A stretch of 64,000 bases of DNA from Hyphomicrobiales bacterium (GTDB taxonomy: Bacteria; Pseudomonadota; Alphaproteobacteria; Rhizobiales; JAJFHB01), in the NCBI GenBank assembly GCA_021775755.1, contig JAJFHE010000023.1, positions 59,951 through 123,950 on the forward strand, given 5' to 3'. Positions within the stretch are counted from its first letter, which is position 1. Every line of letters begins with the position of its first letter. This document shows positions 42,154-51,454 of the stretch, piece by piece. Below the pieces are notes generated by a model, which ran no database searches, had not been told where the DNA came from, and saw only the letters and a program-made list of their open reading frames with translations. The position numbers were made by a program, and so were the translations under genes.

Positions 42154-43395
42154 TCAAGCCTTACCGGTTCGGGTGGATTGCGCGCGCGGGTTTGTGCTGC
42201 GGTAAAAGGCGCTGGGGGCTGCGGAAAGGCGCCGTTTCAGCCAAGCCTTGTCATCGGCCTGACCGGCAAAGCGGCCGGGTTCGTAGATGTCCGGCGGAAA
42301 CTTCGGCGCAACGTCTTCAAGAAAATCCGCGATCAAATGGCCGGATGTCCCGGAAATCGTCACGCCATGGGAGTTCATCCCCGTGCACAGCCACAATCCA
42401 CCAATACCCGGTGCAGGACCTACAAACGGGTTGCCGTCGGGCGTAAAGGCTTCCGGCCCGTTCACAAAGCTGCGAACCGGCGCTGTGGCAAAAGCTGGAA
42501 AGAGTTCTGCCGCGCCCTCGAAATAGGGCGCGAATTTGTCCCAGTTTTCGTTGAGCAGGGAGAACGAAAATGGATCCGGCAGATCGGCCGTTTCAAGGGT
42601 CAGTGCGTCTTCGTCGAAACAGCCGAGCAATACACCACCGACCTCCTCGCGGCCATAGATCAGGTCCGCCGGAGAGATAAAGGACGGTGTTGCCGGTCCG
42701 AGACGCGGCGCGACATCGAGGATGATATAGAAGTGCTCGCAGCCGCCTTGCGCAAGCGTTATGCCGTGATCTTCAACAAGCGTCTGCGACCACAAGCCGG
42801 CACAGACCACGACGTCGTCGAAGTCGAGGGATTCGCCGCCGCTCAGCACCCCGCTGACTTTAGCATTTTCCACTTTCAGCCCGCTCACCGGCGCTTGTTC
42901 GTGCACCAGTGCCCCGCGTGCCCGGGCCGCACGGGCAAAAAGCGCCACAAGGTCAGCCGGATTGACACGACCTGACAGGGGATTGAACCAGGCCCCCTGC
43001 AGTACAGAGCCGTCGAGCAGCGGGTGGCGCTCGCCCGCTTCGCGGGCGCTCAGCATCGGCGCATCGAAGCCGCGCTCGACGGCTGGGCGGTGAAACGCCT
43101 CGAAGCTCTTCAACACCTGCGTGTCGCGCGCCAGGAACAGCCGCCCTGTGCGGCGCCAGCCCGATGTCAGATCGGTTTCTGCTTCAAGACGCGCGATCAG
43201 GTCGAGGAGATAGAGAACGCCTGAATCGTTGTCGTCCACCGGTTTCCAGGTGATGTTGCCGGCCGAATGCCATGTCGTTCCGGAGCCGAGTTGATCGCGT
43301 TCAAACAGATGCACCTCGCCGAGGCCGCGCTCCGCAAGGTGGAACGCGACACTGCAGCCGGTGACACCCCCGCCGATGACCGCTATGCGTCTCAT
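42154..43395 (-). CDS. FAD-dependent oxidoreductase (DAO/sarcosine-dehydrogenase type)
   Basis: A 413-residue FAD enzyme of the DAO family. The Rossmann motif RRIAVIGGGVTGCSVAFHLA opens the protein, followed by FERDQLGSGTTWHSAGNITW, in which the His is the usual covalent-FAD position in sarcosine/dimethylglycine dehydrogenases. A late FAD motif is GLWLCTGMNSHGVTISG. The tetrahydrofolate-binding C-terminal domains of full-length dimethylglycine dehydrogenase are absent. It likely oxidises an N-methyl amino acid or related amine. Start: ATG at 43395. Divergent from the radical SAM gene. Confidence 0.9.
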   Translation of the reverse strand: MRRIAVIGGGVTGCSVAFHLAERGLGEVHLFERDQLGSGTTWHSAGNITWKPVDDNDSGVLYLLDLIARLEAETDLTSGWRRTGRLFLARDTQVLKSFEAFHRPAVERGFDAPMLSAREAGERHPLLDGSVLQGAWFNPLSGRVNPADLVALFARAARARGALVHEQAPVSGLKVENAKVSGVLSGGESLDFDDVVVCAGLWSQTLVEDHGITLAQGGCEHFYIILDVAPRLGPATPSFISPADLIYGREEVGGVLLGCFDEDALTLETADLPDPFSFSLLNENWDKFAPYFEGAAELFPAFATAPVRSFVNGPEAFTPDGNPFVGPAPGIGGLWLCTGMNSHGVTISGTSGHLIADFLEDVAPKFPPDIYEPGRFAGQADDKAWLKRRLSAAPSAFYRSTNPRAQSTRTGKA

Positions 43396-43496
43396 GCTGT
43401 CACGTTAGTTTATGCCATTGGCAGGCGCACTAATTTTGTCACTTGGCGGCGTTAATGCGATACCATGCGCACCGAGCAAGGAGAAGGCCAGCCGAA

Positions 43497-45182
43497 ATGA
43501 GCAGTAAAGCGTGCCGCGTACTCATGATTTACCCGCGCTTTAATCCAGGGTCGTTCTGGAATTATCGCGCCACATGCGAATTGATCGGCTCCAAACATCC
43601 AGCGCCGCCGCTTGGACTGATCACTGTGGCGGCCATGTTGCCGCCGACGTGGGAAGTGCGCCTGGTCGACCGCAATACGGCCGAAGACACCGACGCCGAC
43701 TATGACTGGGCCGACATGGTCATGACCGGCGGCATGCTGCCGCAACAGTTGGACGCACTGGAAGTCATCGAAAAGGCGCGCAAAGCACACACGCCGGTCG
43801 TCGTCGGCGGACCCGACGCGACGTCCAGCCCGCATATGTATAAAAGCTCCGACTTCCGGGTGCTCGGCGAGGTGGAAGACATCATTCCGGATTTCGTCGC
43901 CGCATGGGACGCGGGTGAGCGGTCGGGTACTTTCGAGGCCGCGAAGTTTCAGGTCGACGTCTCGCAAACTCCGATACCGCGCTATGATCTTCTCAATCTG
44001 AAGGACTACTTTCATATCAACGTGCAGTTTTCGCGCGGTTGTCCGTTTCAGTGTGAGTTTTGCGACATAATCGAACTCTACGGGCGCGTGCCACGGACCA
44101 AACAGCCCGACCAGGTGCTTACTGAACTCGACCGGCTCTACGATATGGGCCATCGCGGGTTTGTGGATTTCGTCGACGACAATCTGATCGGCAACAAAAA
44201 GGCCCTCAAGGTATTTCTGCCGAAACTCATCCAGTGGCAGAAGGACCACGGCGATCCGTTCATGTTTTCAACGGAAGCATCGCTCAATCTGGCCGATGAC
44301 GACGAGTTGCTTGGGATGCTGCGCGAGGCGCTTTTTGTCGTGCTGTTCATCGGCATTGAAAGCCCCGACCCCGATGTCCTCGCCGCGACCCAGAAGAAGC
44401 AGAACACACGGCGCGATATTGCCGAAAGCGTCCGGCGGATTTACGACGAAGGCATCTTTGTAGTCGGCGGTTTCATCGTCGGATTTGACGAGGAGCCCGG
44501 CAGTGTGGCGGGCCCGGTGCTGCAACTGCTGGACGACGCCGGTATCGCCGTGGCCATGGTCGGCCTGCTCTACGCGCTGCCCAATACACAGCTGACAAAC
44601 CGGCTGATCCGAGAGGGCCGGCTGTTTGAAGGACACGATGATTCGAAGGGAAGCGCCGACCAGTGTACGGCCGGCATCAATTTCGACACGCAGCGGCCGC
44701 GCGTCGACATTTTGCGCGATTATCTGGAGATCATCGAAGAGGCCTATAAGCCGGAAAACTATATGAAGCGGGTGCGCGAGACGGGCCTTGCGCTCAAGGT
44801 GAGGGGGCGCGCTGCACGAATGCGCCCGGGCCATATGCGTGTTGATTTGAGGCTGTTTTCGAATCTCGCCTGGAACATCACCCTAAATCGTCCGGACATG
44901 CGCCGCGAATTCTGGAAGACGCTGACTTTCATCATACTGCGCAATCCCAACGCCGGCGTCCAGGTCGGGATGATGCTGGCGCTTTACGCGCATCTTGGAC
45001 CGTTTGCGCAAAATGTCGCCGGTCTCATCAAAGAGCAGATCCGCCAGATTGAATCGGGCGAGTGGCAGGCCCCGGAACGGGTCGGGCTCTCGGCGCTCAA
45101 ACCACTGGCGTCGCAGCAGAAGTCGCTTAGCAAAAAGGCCGCCGCCATGTCTCATAAAGCCATGGCACAGGCTGCTGAATAG
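43497..45182 (+). CDS. B12-binding radical SAM protein, HpnP-like
   Basis: A 561-residue class B-type radical SAM enzyme. The N-terminal cobalamin-binding domain (about 1-150) has PAPPLGLITVAAMLPP and VVVGGPDATSSP. The cluster motif CxxxCxxC is in RGCPFQCEFCDIIELYGRVP (Cys182, Cys186, Cys189), and VDFVDDNLIGNKK is also family-typical. A DUF4070-like C-terminal region follows. This subfamily includes HpnP, the hopanoid C-2 methylase; the sequence resembles it closely by memory, but other methylases share the motifs. Start: ATG at 43497 with AAGGAGAAGG upstream. No hopanoid genes are adjacent. Confidence 0.78.
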   Translation: MSSKACRVLMIYPRFNPGSFWNYRATCELIGSKHPAPPLGLITVAAMLPPTWEVRLVDRNTAEDTDADYDWADMVMTGGMLPQQLDALEVIEKARKAHTPVVVGGPDATSSPHMYKSSDFRVLGEVEDIIPDFVAAWDAGERSGTFEAAKFQVDVSQTPIPRYDLLNLKDYFHINVQFSRGCPFQCEFCDIIELYGRVPRTKQPDQVLTELDRLYDMGHRGFVDFVDDNLIGNKKALKVFLPKLIQWQKDHGDPFMFSTEASLNLADDDELLGMLREALFVVLFIGIESPDPDVLAATQKKQNTRRDIAESVRRIYDEGIFVVGGFIVGFDEEPGSVAGPVLQLLDDAGIAVAMVGLLYALPNTQLTNRLIREGRLFEGHDDSKGSADQCTAGINFDTQRPRVDILRDYLEIIEEAYKPENYMKRVRETGLALKVRGRAARMRPGHMRVDLRLFSNLAWNITLNRPDMRREFWKTLTFIILRNPNAGVQVGMMLALYAHLGPFAQNVAGLIKEQIRQIESGEWQAPERVGLSALKPLASQQKSLSKKAAAMSHKAMAQAAE

Positions 45183-45208
45183 ACCCGCCGAATAGACCCC
45201 GGGGGGTT

Positions 45209-46492
45209 TCAGCGTTCGGTCAGCACGATGAAATCGGTACCGCGCCCGGTCTCGATGCTGATGCCGTGATCGGAAATCGCAATAGACGATCCAGGCGTCA
45301 GCATGTTGGCGATCCTGGCGCTGATGTCGGCGGGAATGCTGGCTCGATCGAGCGCACGCACCATATCCGTGCCCTCTGCAGGCTCAACCGTAATGCCGGT
45401 CCAGCGTGCGTCCGTTCCGTCATGGACAAAATCCATGAGTGTATACATGTGCGTGCCCAGCGGCTCCGCAGCATCGCTGAAAGTGATCGGCGCGTCGAAA
45501 ATGTCAATATAGTCCTGACGCACATAGATATGCCCGGTGGGCACTTCGCCCTTGCCGGCGAACCGGTGCAGAGTGGCGAGAAGCTCTTCTGAAAACGCGC
45601 CGGTTTCGCGAAGCTCGTGATCTTTCTGGAACGCGATGATGGCATTGCCTGTATTCGGACCCATGTAGCCGTCGACTTCGCCCGGTTCGTAGCCGAGTTC
45701 GATCAGCAGACGCTGCGTGTCAATCACCTGTTCACGGCCGGTGCGACGTGTAATCAGGATGCGCAGGGGCGAGCTTGATCGCAGTTCGTATTCCTGCGGA
45801 CCGGGCAACTCGGCTTCAAAATCATAACTCAGCGGTGCGCCTGTTGTCCGTGCCACGTCCGCGCTGCCAGCGGGCATCGGCGCATCACCCGATGCGGACG
45901 CCGTGCGCCCGACGAGTGACGGTGGCTGGAAAAGATTGTCGTGCGAAATGGGCGCAGGCTCGGTTTCGCCCCGTGCAACGACAACGTGAATGCCGCGCTC
46001 GGTAGTGCTGAAGAGCTCGCGCGCAAACGAATCCGGCAGGCGGACGCATCCATGCGATGCCGGGCGGTTCGGGACGCTGTTCGATGAGTGCAGGGCGATG
46101 CCCGACCAGGTCAGGCGCTGCATGAAGGGCATGGGCGCGCGGCTGTATATGTTTGAGCGGTGATGGCGGCGCTTGTCGAGGATCGAGAATATGCCCGATG
46201 GCGTTGAATAGCCCGGCCGGCCGGAAGAAACGTTCGAACTGGCCAGGTGGGTGGTGCCGCGGTAGAGCTCGATACGCTGTTTTGAGAGCGACACGACGAG
46301 CGTCATCGGATCGTTTTCCGTGACTTCCGCGCGCGCTTCGGCACTTTCGGCCTCGTCCTCATAGGCAAAGGCCGCCTGCGGAAAAAGCCCGCTGCCCGCG
46401 AGCAGCAGTGCAGCGGCAACGCAGCCACAACGCAGCGTTGAAATCGAAAACTTGTGGATCAGCATGTGTCCGGTGCCTGGCAAAGCCATCAT
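45209..46492 (-). CDS. L,D-transpeptidase (YkuD) with peptidoglycan-binding domain
   Basis: Periplasmic cross-linking enzyme of about 427 residues. A signal peptide ends near PQAAFA. The YkuD domain has SLSKQRIELYRG early and the catalytic SHGCVRL (Cys nucleophile) preceded by WSGIALHSS. A peptidoglycan-binding-1 domain follows (QRLLIELGYEPGEVDGYMGP). The extra C-terminal part of about 130 residues is not assigned. I prefer the ATG at 46492 (AGAGG upstream) over the ATG at 46525. It makes 3-3 cross-links or attaches proteins to peptidoglycan. Confidence 0.92.
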   Translation of the reverse strand: MMALPGTGHMLIHKFSISTLRCGCVAAALLLAGSGLFPQAAFAYEDEAESAEARAEVTENDPMTLVVSLSKQRIELYRGTTHLASSNVSSGRPGYSTPSGIFSILDKRRHHRSNIYSRAPMPFMQRLTWSGIALHSSNSVPNRPASHGCVRLPDSFARELFSTTERGIHVVVARGETEPAPISHDNLFQPPSLVGRTASASGDAPMPAGSADVARTTGAPLSYDFEAELPGPQEYELRSSSPLRILITRRTGREQVIDTQRLLIELGYEPGEVDGYMGPNTGNAIIAFQKDHELRETGAFSEELLATLHRFAGKGEVPTGHIYVRQDYIDIFDAPITFSDAAEPLGTHMYTLMDFVHDGTDARWTGITVEPAEGTDMVRALDRASIPADISARIANMLTPGSSIAISDHGISIETGRGTDFIVLTER

Positions 46493-46610
46493 GATCTTGC
46501 CTCTGTTTCGTCTAAACGTTGGCATTATAATGACAATTGCGGCGATTCTTCCAGCTGAGATGTGTTAATTGGTGAACACATTTCGGTAGCGGAACGGCGA
46601 GCAAGCCAGT

Positions 46611-47498
46611 TTAAGCCCGGCGGCTTACCAGAGCGACGCCAAACGCCGTAACTGCAATGCCGCCAATCTGTACGGCGTTGAGCTGTTCGCCGAACAGAAA
46701 ATACGACATCACGGCCGTAACGACCGGGACGAGATAAAACAACCCGGCAACGCGCGAGACATCGCCGTGCCGGATGATCAGCATAAGCAGCGATACCGCG
46801 CCAATCGACAAGACAAGGCAGAGCCAGACCATGGCGAAGATGAAATCCGTGGTCCAATGCACCGTACCCTCTTCCAGCAACCAGGACAGGACGAGCACGG
46901 GCACCAGCGCGCCGATATATTGCCATACGGTGCCGGTGCGGATGTCCTGGCCGGTCATGAACGCTTTTTGATACATGCTGCCCGCGGTGATGCCGATGGT
47001 CGCAAGCCCCGCACAGCCCAGCGCAATCCAGTCGAGCGGCCAGCCGGCGTCGCCGGTAATGCCGGCCTTGTTCCACAACACCAGAACCAGGCCCGCAAAG
47101 CCCAGCGCAATGCCGAGCCACTGCAGGCGCGACACATGCTCGCCAAGCAGCGGGCGCGCGGCGAGCGCCGTCAAAGCGGGCTGCAACCCCGCGACCAGCG
47201 CCGACAGTCCGGTCGGCATGCCGCGGCTGATGGCGTAGAACACGCCGCCGAGATAAGTTCCCTGAATAAGGATGCCGACAATCATGTTATGGGCGCACTG
47301 TTTCGGCGTCGCCGGCCACACCGCGCGGGTGGACAGGGCGATGATGACGAGCAGGACCGCAACGATTGAAAACCGGTAACTCAGAAACGTGAACGGCTCC
47401 GCGTAAGGCAGTCCCCACGTGGCGCCAACAAATCCGGTCGCCCACAAGAATACGAACAGGGCGGGGCTGAGTTTGAGCCACAACGGCGAGGCGCTCAC
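46611..47498 (-). CDS. EamA family (DMT) transporter
   Basis: A 295-residue inner-membrane protein with about ten helices in two EamA repeats (FVFLWATGFVGATWGLPYAE at the start, GVALVSRRA at the end). Typical of metabolite or amino-acid exporters; substrate unknown. Start: GTG at 47498. It precedes the L,D-transpeptidase gene on the same strand by 118 bases. It is divergent from the YihY-like gene. It is not obviously a recent duplicate of the other EamA gene at 27.6 kb; the sequences differ throughout. Confidence 0.91.
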   Translation of the reverse strand: MSASPLWLKLSPALFVFLWATGFVGATWGLPYAEPFTFLSYRFSIVAVLLVIIALSTRAVWPATPKQCAHNMIVGILIQGTYLGGVFYAISRGMPTGLSALVAGLQPALTALAARPLLGEHVSRLQWLGIALGFAGLVLVLWNKAGITGDAGWPLDWIALGCAGLATIGITAGSMYQKAFMTGQDIRTGTVWQYIGALVPVLVLSWLLEEGTVHWTTDFIFAMVWLCLVLSIGAVSLLMLIIRHGDVSRVAGLFYLVPVVTAVMSYFLFGEQLNAVQIGGIAVTAFGVALVSRRA

Positions 47499-47649
47499 GG
47501 CAGGACAGCCTTTCCGGTTACCGGACTGAATGAGGCATCAGCCCCGAAAAAAAATGCTTGTGCACCTTTGATTACACAATGGCCAGCGCTATTTCCATAA
47601 GAGCTGGGCGGGCCATATAGTCTCGGTAACGATTGTGGAACGGGTCCAG

Positions 47650-48555
47650 ATGACATCCATTCAGGCGCTTTGGAACGTAGTGCGAGAAGTGCGTCACCGC
47701 TTTATTGCCGATGACGGGTTTCCGCTCGCCGGCTCGATCGCGTTCCATACGATCCTCGCGGTGTTTCCGTTCCTGATCATTCTGACAGCACTTGCCGGTT
47801 TTATCGGCAATGCGCAGCTTGCGCGCGAAGCGGTGAGTTACCTCATGAGCGTTGCGCCAAACGAACTGATCGAACCTTTCGTGGGTGAGATCGAAGCGCT
47901 GCTCAGCGAGCCCCGGTCCGACTTCTTGAGTCTCGGCATTCTGCTCACATTGTGGACCGCGTCGGGCGGCATCAATTCGGTGCGCATCGGCCTCAACCGT
48001 GCCTATGGGCTTACCGAGAACCGGCCCTGGTACATTCTCTATGCGCAAAACATCCTGTTCGTTGTGTGCAGCGCGGTGGTGACCATGGCACTTGCTCTGC
48101 TGATCGTTTTCGCGCCACTGCTCATCGATGTCGTCAACCGGCTGGTTCCCGCTCTTGAACAAGTGACGGCCTATATCGACCAGCTGCGCATTCCCGTGGC
48201 CGTGCTCGTGCTTTTCGCAGGCACCTGCGCGGCGCACTATTTCCTCCCCGCACGATGGCTGAAATGGCGCGACCTGTGGCCGGGCATCGTGTTTACGGTG
48301 GCGGTATGGCTGTTCGTTGCCGTCGGATACTCGGTTTACCTGGCCCGGTTTTCCCATTTTGCCAGCACCTATGCGGGACTTGGCGGGCTTATAGCGGGGC
48401 TCATCTTTCTCTATCTGATGGCGGCGGTCATGCTGCTCGGCGGCGAAATAAACCGGGCGCTGCGGTTTGTCCGTTCGCGCCGCGATGGCGAGGCCGACGT
48501 CTCCGCGCTGGGCGACGAGACCCGTGACAAGAGCGGACATTGGCACCGAAACTGA
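47650..48555 (+). CDS. YihY/BrkB family membrane protein
   Basis: A 301-residue protein with about six hydrophobic helices and the YihY signatures: LAGSIAFHTILAVFPFLIIL near the start, RIGLNRAYGLTENRPWY in the middle, and YAGLGGLIAGLIFLYLMAAV towards the end. Once called a ribonuclease BN, now regarded as a membrane protein of unknown function, possibly a transporter. Start: ATG at 47650; a GTG five codons earlier is in frame. Divergent from the EamA gene. Confidence 0.9.
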   Translation: MTSIQALWNVVREVRHRFIADDGFPLAGSIAFHTILAVFPFLIILTALAGFIGNAQLAREAVSYLMSVAPNELIEPFVGEIEALLSEPRSDFLSLGILLTLWTASGGINSVRIGLNRAYGLTENRPWYILYAQNILFVVCSAVVTMALALLIVFAPLLIDVVNRLVPALEQVTAYIDQLRIPVAVLVLFAGTCAAHYFLPARWLKWRDLWPGIVFTVAVWLFVAVGYSVYLARFSHFASTYAGLGGLIAGLIFLYLMAAVMLLGGEINRALRFVRSRRDGEADVSALGDETRDKSGHWHRN

Positions 48556-48590
48556 AGCAGGCTGGCGCGCGGCATCGGTGTGTGTTATAT

Positions 48591-48604
48591 TGAACGAAGG
48601 TTCA
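48591..48604. promoter_or_regulatory. inverted repeat upstream of the Rieske gene
   Basis: TGAAC-GAAG-GTTCA, a 5-bp inverted repeat, lies 30-50 bases before the Rieske start. TetR-family operators often look like this, but no regulator gene is adjacent, and a 5-bp repeat is weak evidence. Confidence 0.3.
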
Positions 48605-48633
48605 GTAATTTCCCATTCACCTTTATAATTCAA

Positions 48634-49815
48634 ATGATTATGAACAAATCAACAAATGACTGGAACCGTGGCGGCCTGCCCGTGTGGGCTTACGGGAATC
48701 CGCAACTCAGCGAGCTAGAAAAAGAGCGCGTGTTCCGGCGCCACTGGCTGTGCGCCGGTCATGTGAGCGAGATCCCCAACGCGGGTGACTATTTCTGCTT
48801 CGATGCAGCAGACGAGCGTGCGCTGGTTATGCGAGGCGCCGACAATGAGATCCGCGTGTTTCACAATCTCTGCCGGCACCGCGGGTCCCGCGTGACGGCG
48901 GAACGCTCCGGTCATTGCCGCTCGGCCATCGTGTGCCCGTTTCACGGCTGGAGTTACAATCTCGACGGCTCGCTGCGCACGGTTGCCGCACCGAAATCAT
49001 TTCCCGATATCGACAAAAGCCGGTTCGGTCTCAAACCGGTAGAGCACGAAATCTGGCATGGTCTGGTGTTCGTGCGCTTTAAGGGCGGCGGCCCCTCTGT
49101 TGCCGAAACGATGGCGCCTTTCGAAGCAGAGGCCGCGCCGTATAAACTCGCCGACATGGAGCCGATCGGCGATTATTATGAGGTGCGGCTGCCGATCGAC
49201 TGGAAGGCTGTCGTCGACATTGACAATGAGGGATATCACGTGCCCATCGGGCACCCCTCCCTTCACCAGTTGTTCGGACCGAACTATGTCGATGAGGCCC
49301 CGCGCGGCGGCATCTCACGGTCATTCTCGGCGTTCCAGGAAACCGGCGCGCGGTTGTGGAGCGTGCGGCATTACCTCAATCTCCTGCCGGAGGCGGAGCA
49401 TCTGCCCGAAAGCCACCGCCGCGCCTGGTTGTACCTTAGTGTGTTTCCGGCATCGGTCCTGTCGTTTTACCCGGACAGTTTCGAGTACTACCAGATGCTG
49501 CCCCTCGGACCGGAGGAATGTCTGGTGCGCGGGCGCGAATATGCACTGCCCGATGCGCGCCGTGAAATGCGCGCCGCGCGCTACCTCTGCCAGCGGATCA
49601 ACAACCACACGTCGAAAGAAGACAACCAGCTCATGATGTGGTTCCGCGAGGGCATGAAGTCGAGCGCATTCGACGGGCTCATTCTGTCGGACCTGGAACG
49701 CGGCGTGCGCGCCTATCACGACCAGTTGCGCGAGCTCATGCCGATCCTGGAGCGCGCCGAACCGCCATCGCCGGGTGAGATCGAGGCGGAACTGAACGGG
49801 TCCGCCGGAAACTAG
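48634..49815 (+). CDS. Rieske 2Fe-2S aromatic-ring-hydroxylating oxygenase, alpha-type
   Basis: A 393-residue oxygenase component. The Rieske cluster motif is CRHRG ... VCPFHGW (Cys-x-His ... Cys-x2-His), and the mononuclear iron site is in DIDNEGYHVPIGHPSLHQ (two His), with a downstream Asp expected. Such enzymes hydroxylate aromatic rings or demethylate quaternary amines such as carnitine or glycine betaine; the reductase is not adjacent, so the substrate is open. ATG at 48634 or 48640. Its TAG stop is in a CTAGAGC motif, and the molybdate transporter is convergent, ending 4 bases later. Confidence 0.9.
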   Translation: MIMNKSTNDWNRGGLPVWAYGNPQLSELEKERVFRRHWLCAGHVSEIPNAGDYFCFDAADERALVMRGADNEIRVFHNLCRHRGSRVTAERSGHCRSAIVCPFHGWSYNLDGSLRTVAAPKSFPDIDKSRFGLKPVEHEIWHGLVFVRFKGGGPSVAETMAPFEAEAAPYKLADMEPIGDYYEVRLPIDWKAVVDIDNEGYHVPIGHPSLHQLFGPNYVDEAPRGGISRSFSAFQETGARLWSVRHYLNLLPEAEHLPESHRRAWLYLSVFPASVLSFYPDSFEYYQMLPLGPEECLVRGREYALPDARREMRAARYLCQRINNHTSKEDNQLMMWFREGMKSSAFDGLILSDLERGVRAYHDQLRELMPILERAEPPSPGEIEAELNGSAGN

Positions 49816-49818
49816 AGC

Positions 49819-50982
49819 TTAATCAGCATTTTCGGCGCTGCTGCGCGCCAAGGTCGAGCGTACAATACGCTGACGGATGAGTTCCGACACCCAGCCGGCA
49901 GCGAGGCCGATGGCGGGGTTCCAGACCACGGTGGCGACACCAGCAAGCAGGATCACCGGGCGGCACGAAGGCTTTGCATCGAACAGTCTTGGCGAGATCG
50001 CCAGATCGGCGGCGGTGACGATGAGGAGTGCGCCGAGCACGGGCATCGGGATTTGGGCGAGAAGGCCGAGCGTCGCAGATGCCGGCATTAGGGCAAAAGC
50101 CAGAAGTATTGCTCCGAGTATCACCACAGCCGCACCGCTGCGCGCTCCAAAACGGTGGTGCGCGGCGAGCCCGCCGGCGCCATGGCACATGGGCAGGGCG
50201 CCGAAGGGGGCAAGCAGCAGATTGAACGCGCCCGATGTCACCGCGAGGCGGCGTTCGCTGACGCGGTGAGCGCCCGCCGGCATCAGATCGCGGGCAAGGG
50301 CGGCGGTGACGATCACCGCGTTGGTGAGTGTCAAAGGCAGTTGCGGCAGTACGGCAAGACCGAACGCTGTCACAAAATCAGAAGGTTCGGGCAGGGTAAA
50401 CCATGCGGTTGCATCCGCACCCTCGATCGGCCCGGACCCGGCTCCAAAGACGGCGTTAAGACCAGCGGCACCAGCCACCACCACAAGGGCGGCGGGGCAG
50501 TGCGGCAGCCGGCCAAGGCCGATGAGCGCCACAAGCGCCAGCGCGCCGACCCACCACTGATCGCCGATCAGTGACAATCCGAAAAGTCCGAGGCTCAGTC
50601 CAAGCCCAAGCTGCAGGCCGGATATGACGGATTGAGGGAGGAAGCGGGCGATGCGGTCGATGGCTCCGGTGGCAGCGAGGACGAGGAGCAAAACCCCGAG
50701 CGTCATACCCGTGGCGGCGATTTCCGGGGCAGTTAGACCCTGCGTCAGCACCACAGCGGCCACGGCCTTCATGGGCTGCACGGCGACAGGCATGGCGTAG
50801 ATAAGACCGGTGGCGACATAGGCGAGCCCGAAGCCCGCAAACACGGCCGCCGGCGCCAGCACGCCGGTTGCCAGCACACCGAGAGCGTAAGGCAGCAGCG
50901 TGCCAAGATCACCACATGCGCCGCCCGCCTCGCGGCAGGCCGCGCGGACAGTTGCCGGCACGATGTTCACAGTCTCGCGCAT
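49819..50982 (-). CDS. MOT1-type molybdate/sulfate transporter
   Basis: A 387-residue inner-membrane protein with about ten helices. Signature segments of the MOT1 molybdate family within the sulfate-permease superfamily: GGACGDLGTLLPYALGV, MPVAVQPMKAVAAVVL and LPMCHGAGGLAAHHRFGARS. No STAS domain, as usual for MOT1. It should import molybdate (or tungstate) at low concentration. Start: ATG at 50982. A GC-rich, hairpin-rich leader precedes it. The divergent tupA-like gene and the HTH-PBP gene complete an oxyanion locus that would feed the Mo-cofactor pathway at 5-15 kb. Confidence 0.88.
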   Translation of the reverse strand: MRETVNIVPATVRAACREAGGACGDLGTLLPYALGVLATGVLAPAAVFAGFGLAYVATGLIYAMPVAVQPMKAVAAVVLTQGLTAPEIAATGMTLGVLLLVLAATGAIDRIARFLPQSVISGLQLGLGLSLGLFGLSLIGDQWWVGALALVALIGLGRLPHCPAALVVVAGAAGLNAVFGAGSGPIEGADATAWFTLPEPSDFVTAFGLAVLPQLPLTLTNAVIVTAALARDLMPAGAHRVSERRLAVTSGAFNLLLAPFGALPMCHGAGGLAAHHRFGARSGAAVVILGAILLAFALMPASATLGLLAQIPMPVLGALLIVTAADLAISPRLFDAKPSCRPVILLAGVATVVWNPAIGLAAGWVSELIRQRIVRSTLARSSAENAD

Positions 50983-51003
50983 GGGCCAAACAATTCCCCT
51001 CTT

Positions 51004-51084
51004 CCCGACGGGCGCACCGCCCTCACAACGGGGCTCTATCGCCAGGATTCCCGCCGCTCGCTTACCGAAAGCAACGGGAACTCC
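51004..51084 (-). promoter_or_regulatory. structured leader of the MOT1 gene (candidate regulatory RNA)
   Basis: Read on the minus strand: an outer stem (GGAGTTCCCG / CGGGAATCC, one bulge; 51075-51084 with 51045-51053) encloses GCTT-TCGGT-AAGC (51060-51072). Further down, GGGCG-GTG-CGCCC (51010-51022) competes for bases with CCCGTCGGG (51004-51012), the last close to the gene's start. Mutually exclusive hairpins near a start site suggest riboswitch-like control, but GC-rich DNA forms hairpins easily. It does not match the Moco RNA motif as I know it. Confidence 0.35.
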
Positions 51085-51430
51085 GCAGCTTCCAGCCCGG
51101 CGGCTTATGGACAGGGGGGCATGTGCAAAGCGCAACTGTCAACACGCTTTCCACCTGCCGAGAACCGCCAGGCGATGGCTACGAGTATGAGCCTGGAAGA
51201 AAAACCAGGTGGCAAAGCCGAACCGCAGTGCGTCGCTGTGGCCGCCGCCGCGCATACGCCGCTCACTCCATTTGATTTCGGCGCCGAACTGTATGGCGCG
51301 AGCGAAATCGACTCTGCCGTAAGCGATAGAGACCTTTGAACGGTCGGTGAGATCGACTGTAAGACTGGCAAGCAGGATTACAGCGCCAACAGTGTATCCA
51401 AAATCCCGTTTTAAATGGTTTCTACCCGTA

Positions 51431-51454
51431 TATTTTCCACCCACTAGGGAAATA
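51431..51454. promoter_or_regulatory. imperfect inverted repeat next to the tupA promoter
   Basis: TATTTTCC-N8-GGGAAATA (7 of 8 arm positions pair) lies 24 bases before a TATAAT at 51478-51483, a likely -10 element. It is a natural candidate site for the HTH-PBP regulator encoded at 52416, though no binding evidence exists and no clear -35 was found. Confidence 0.45.
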
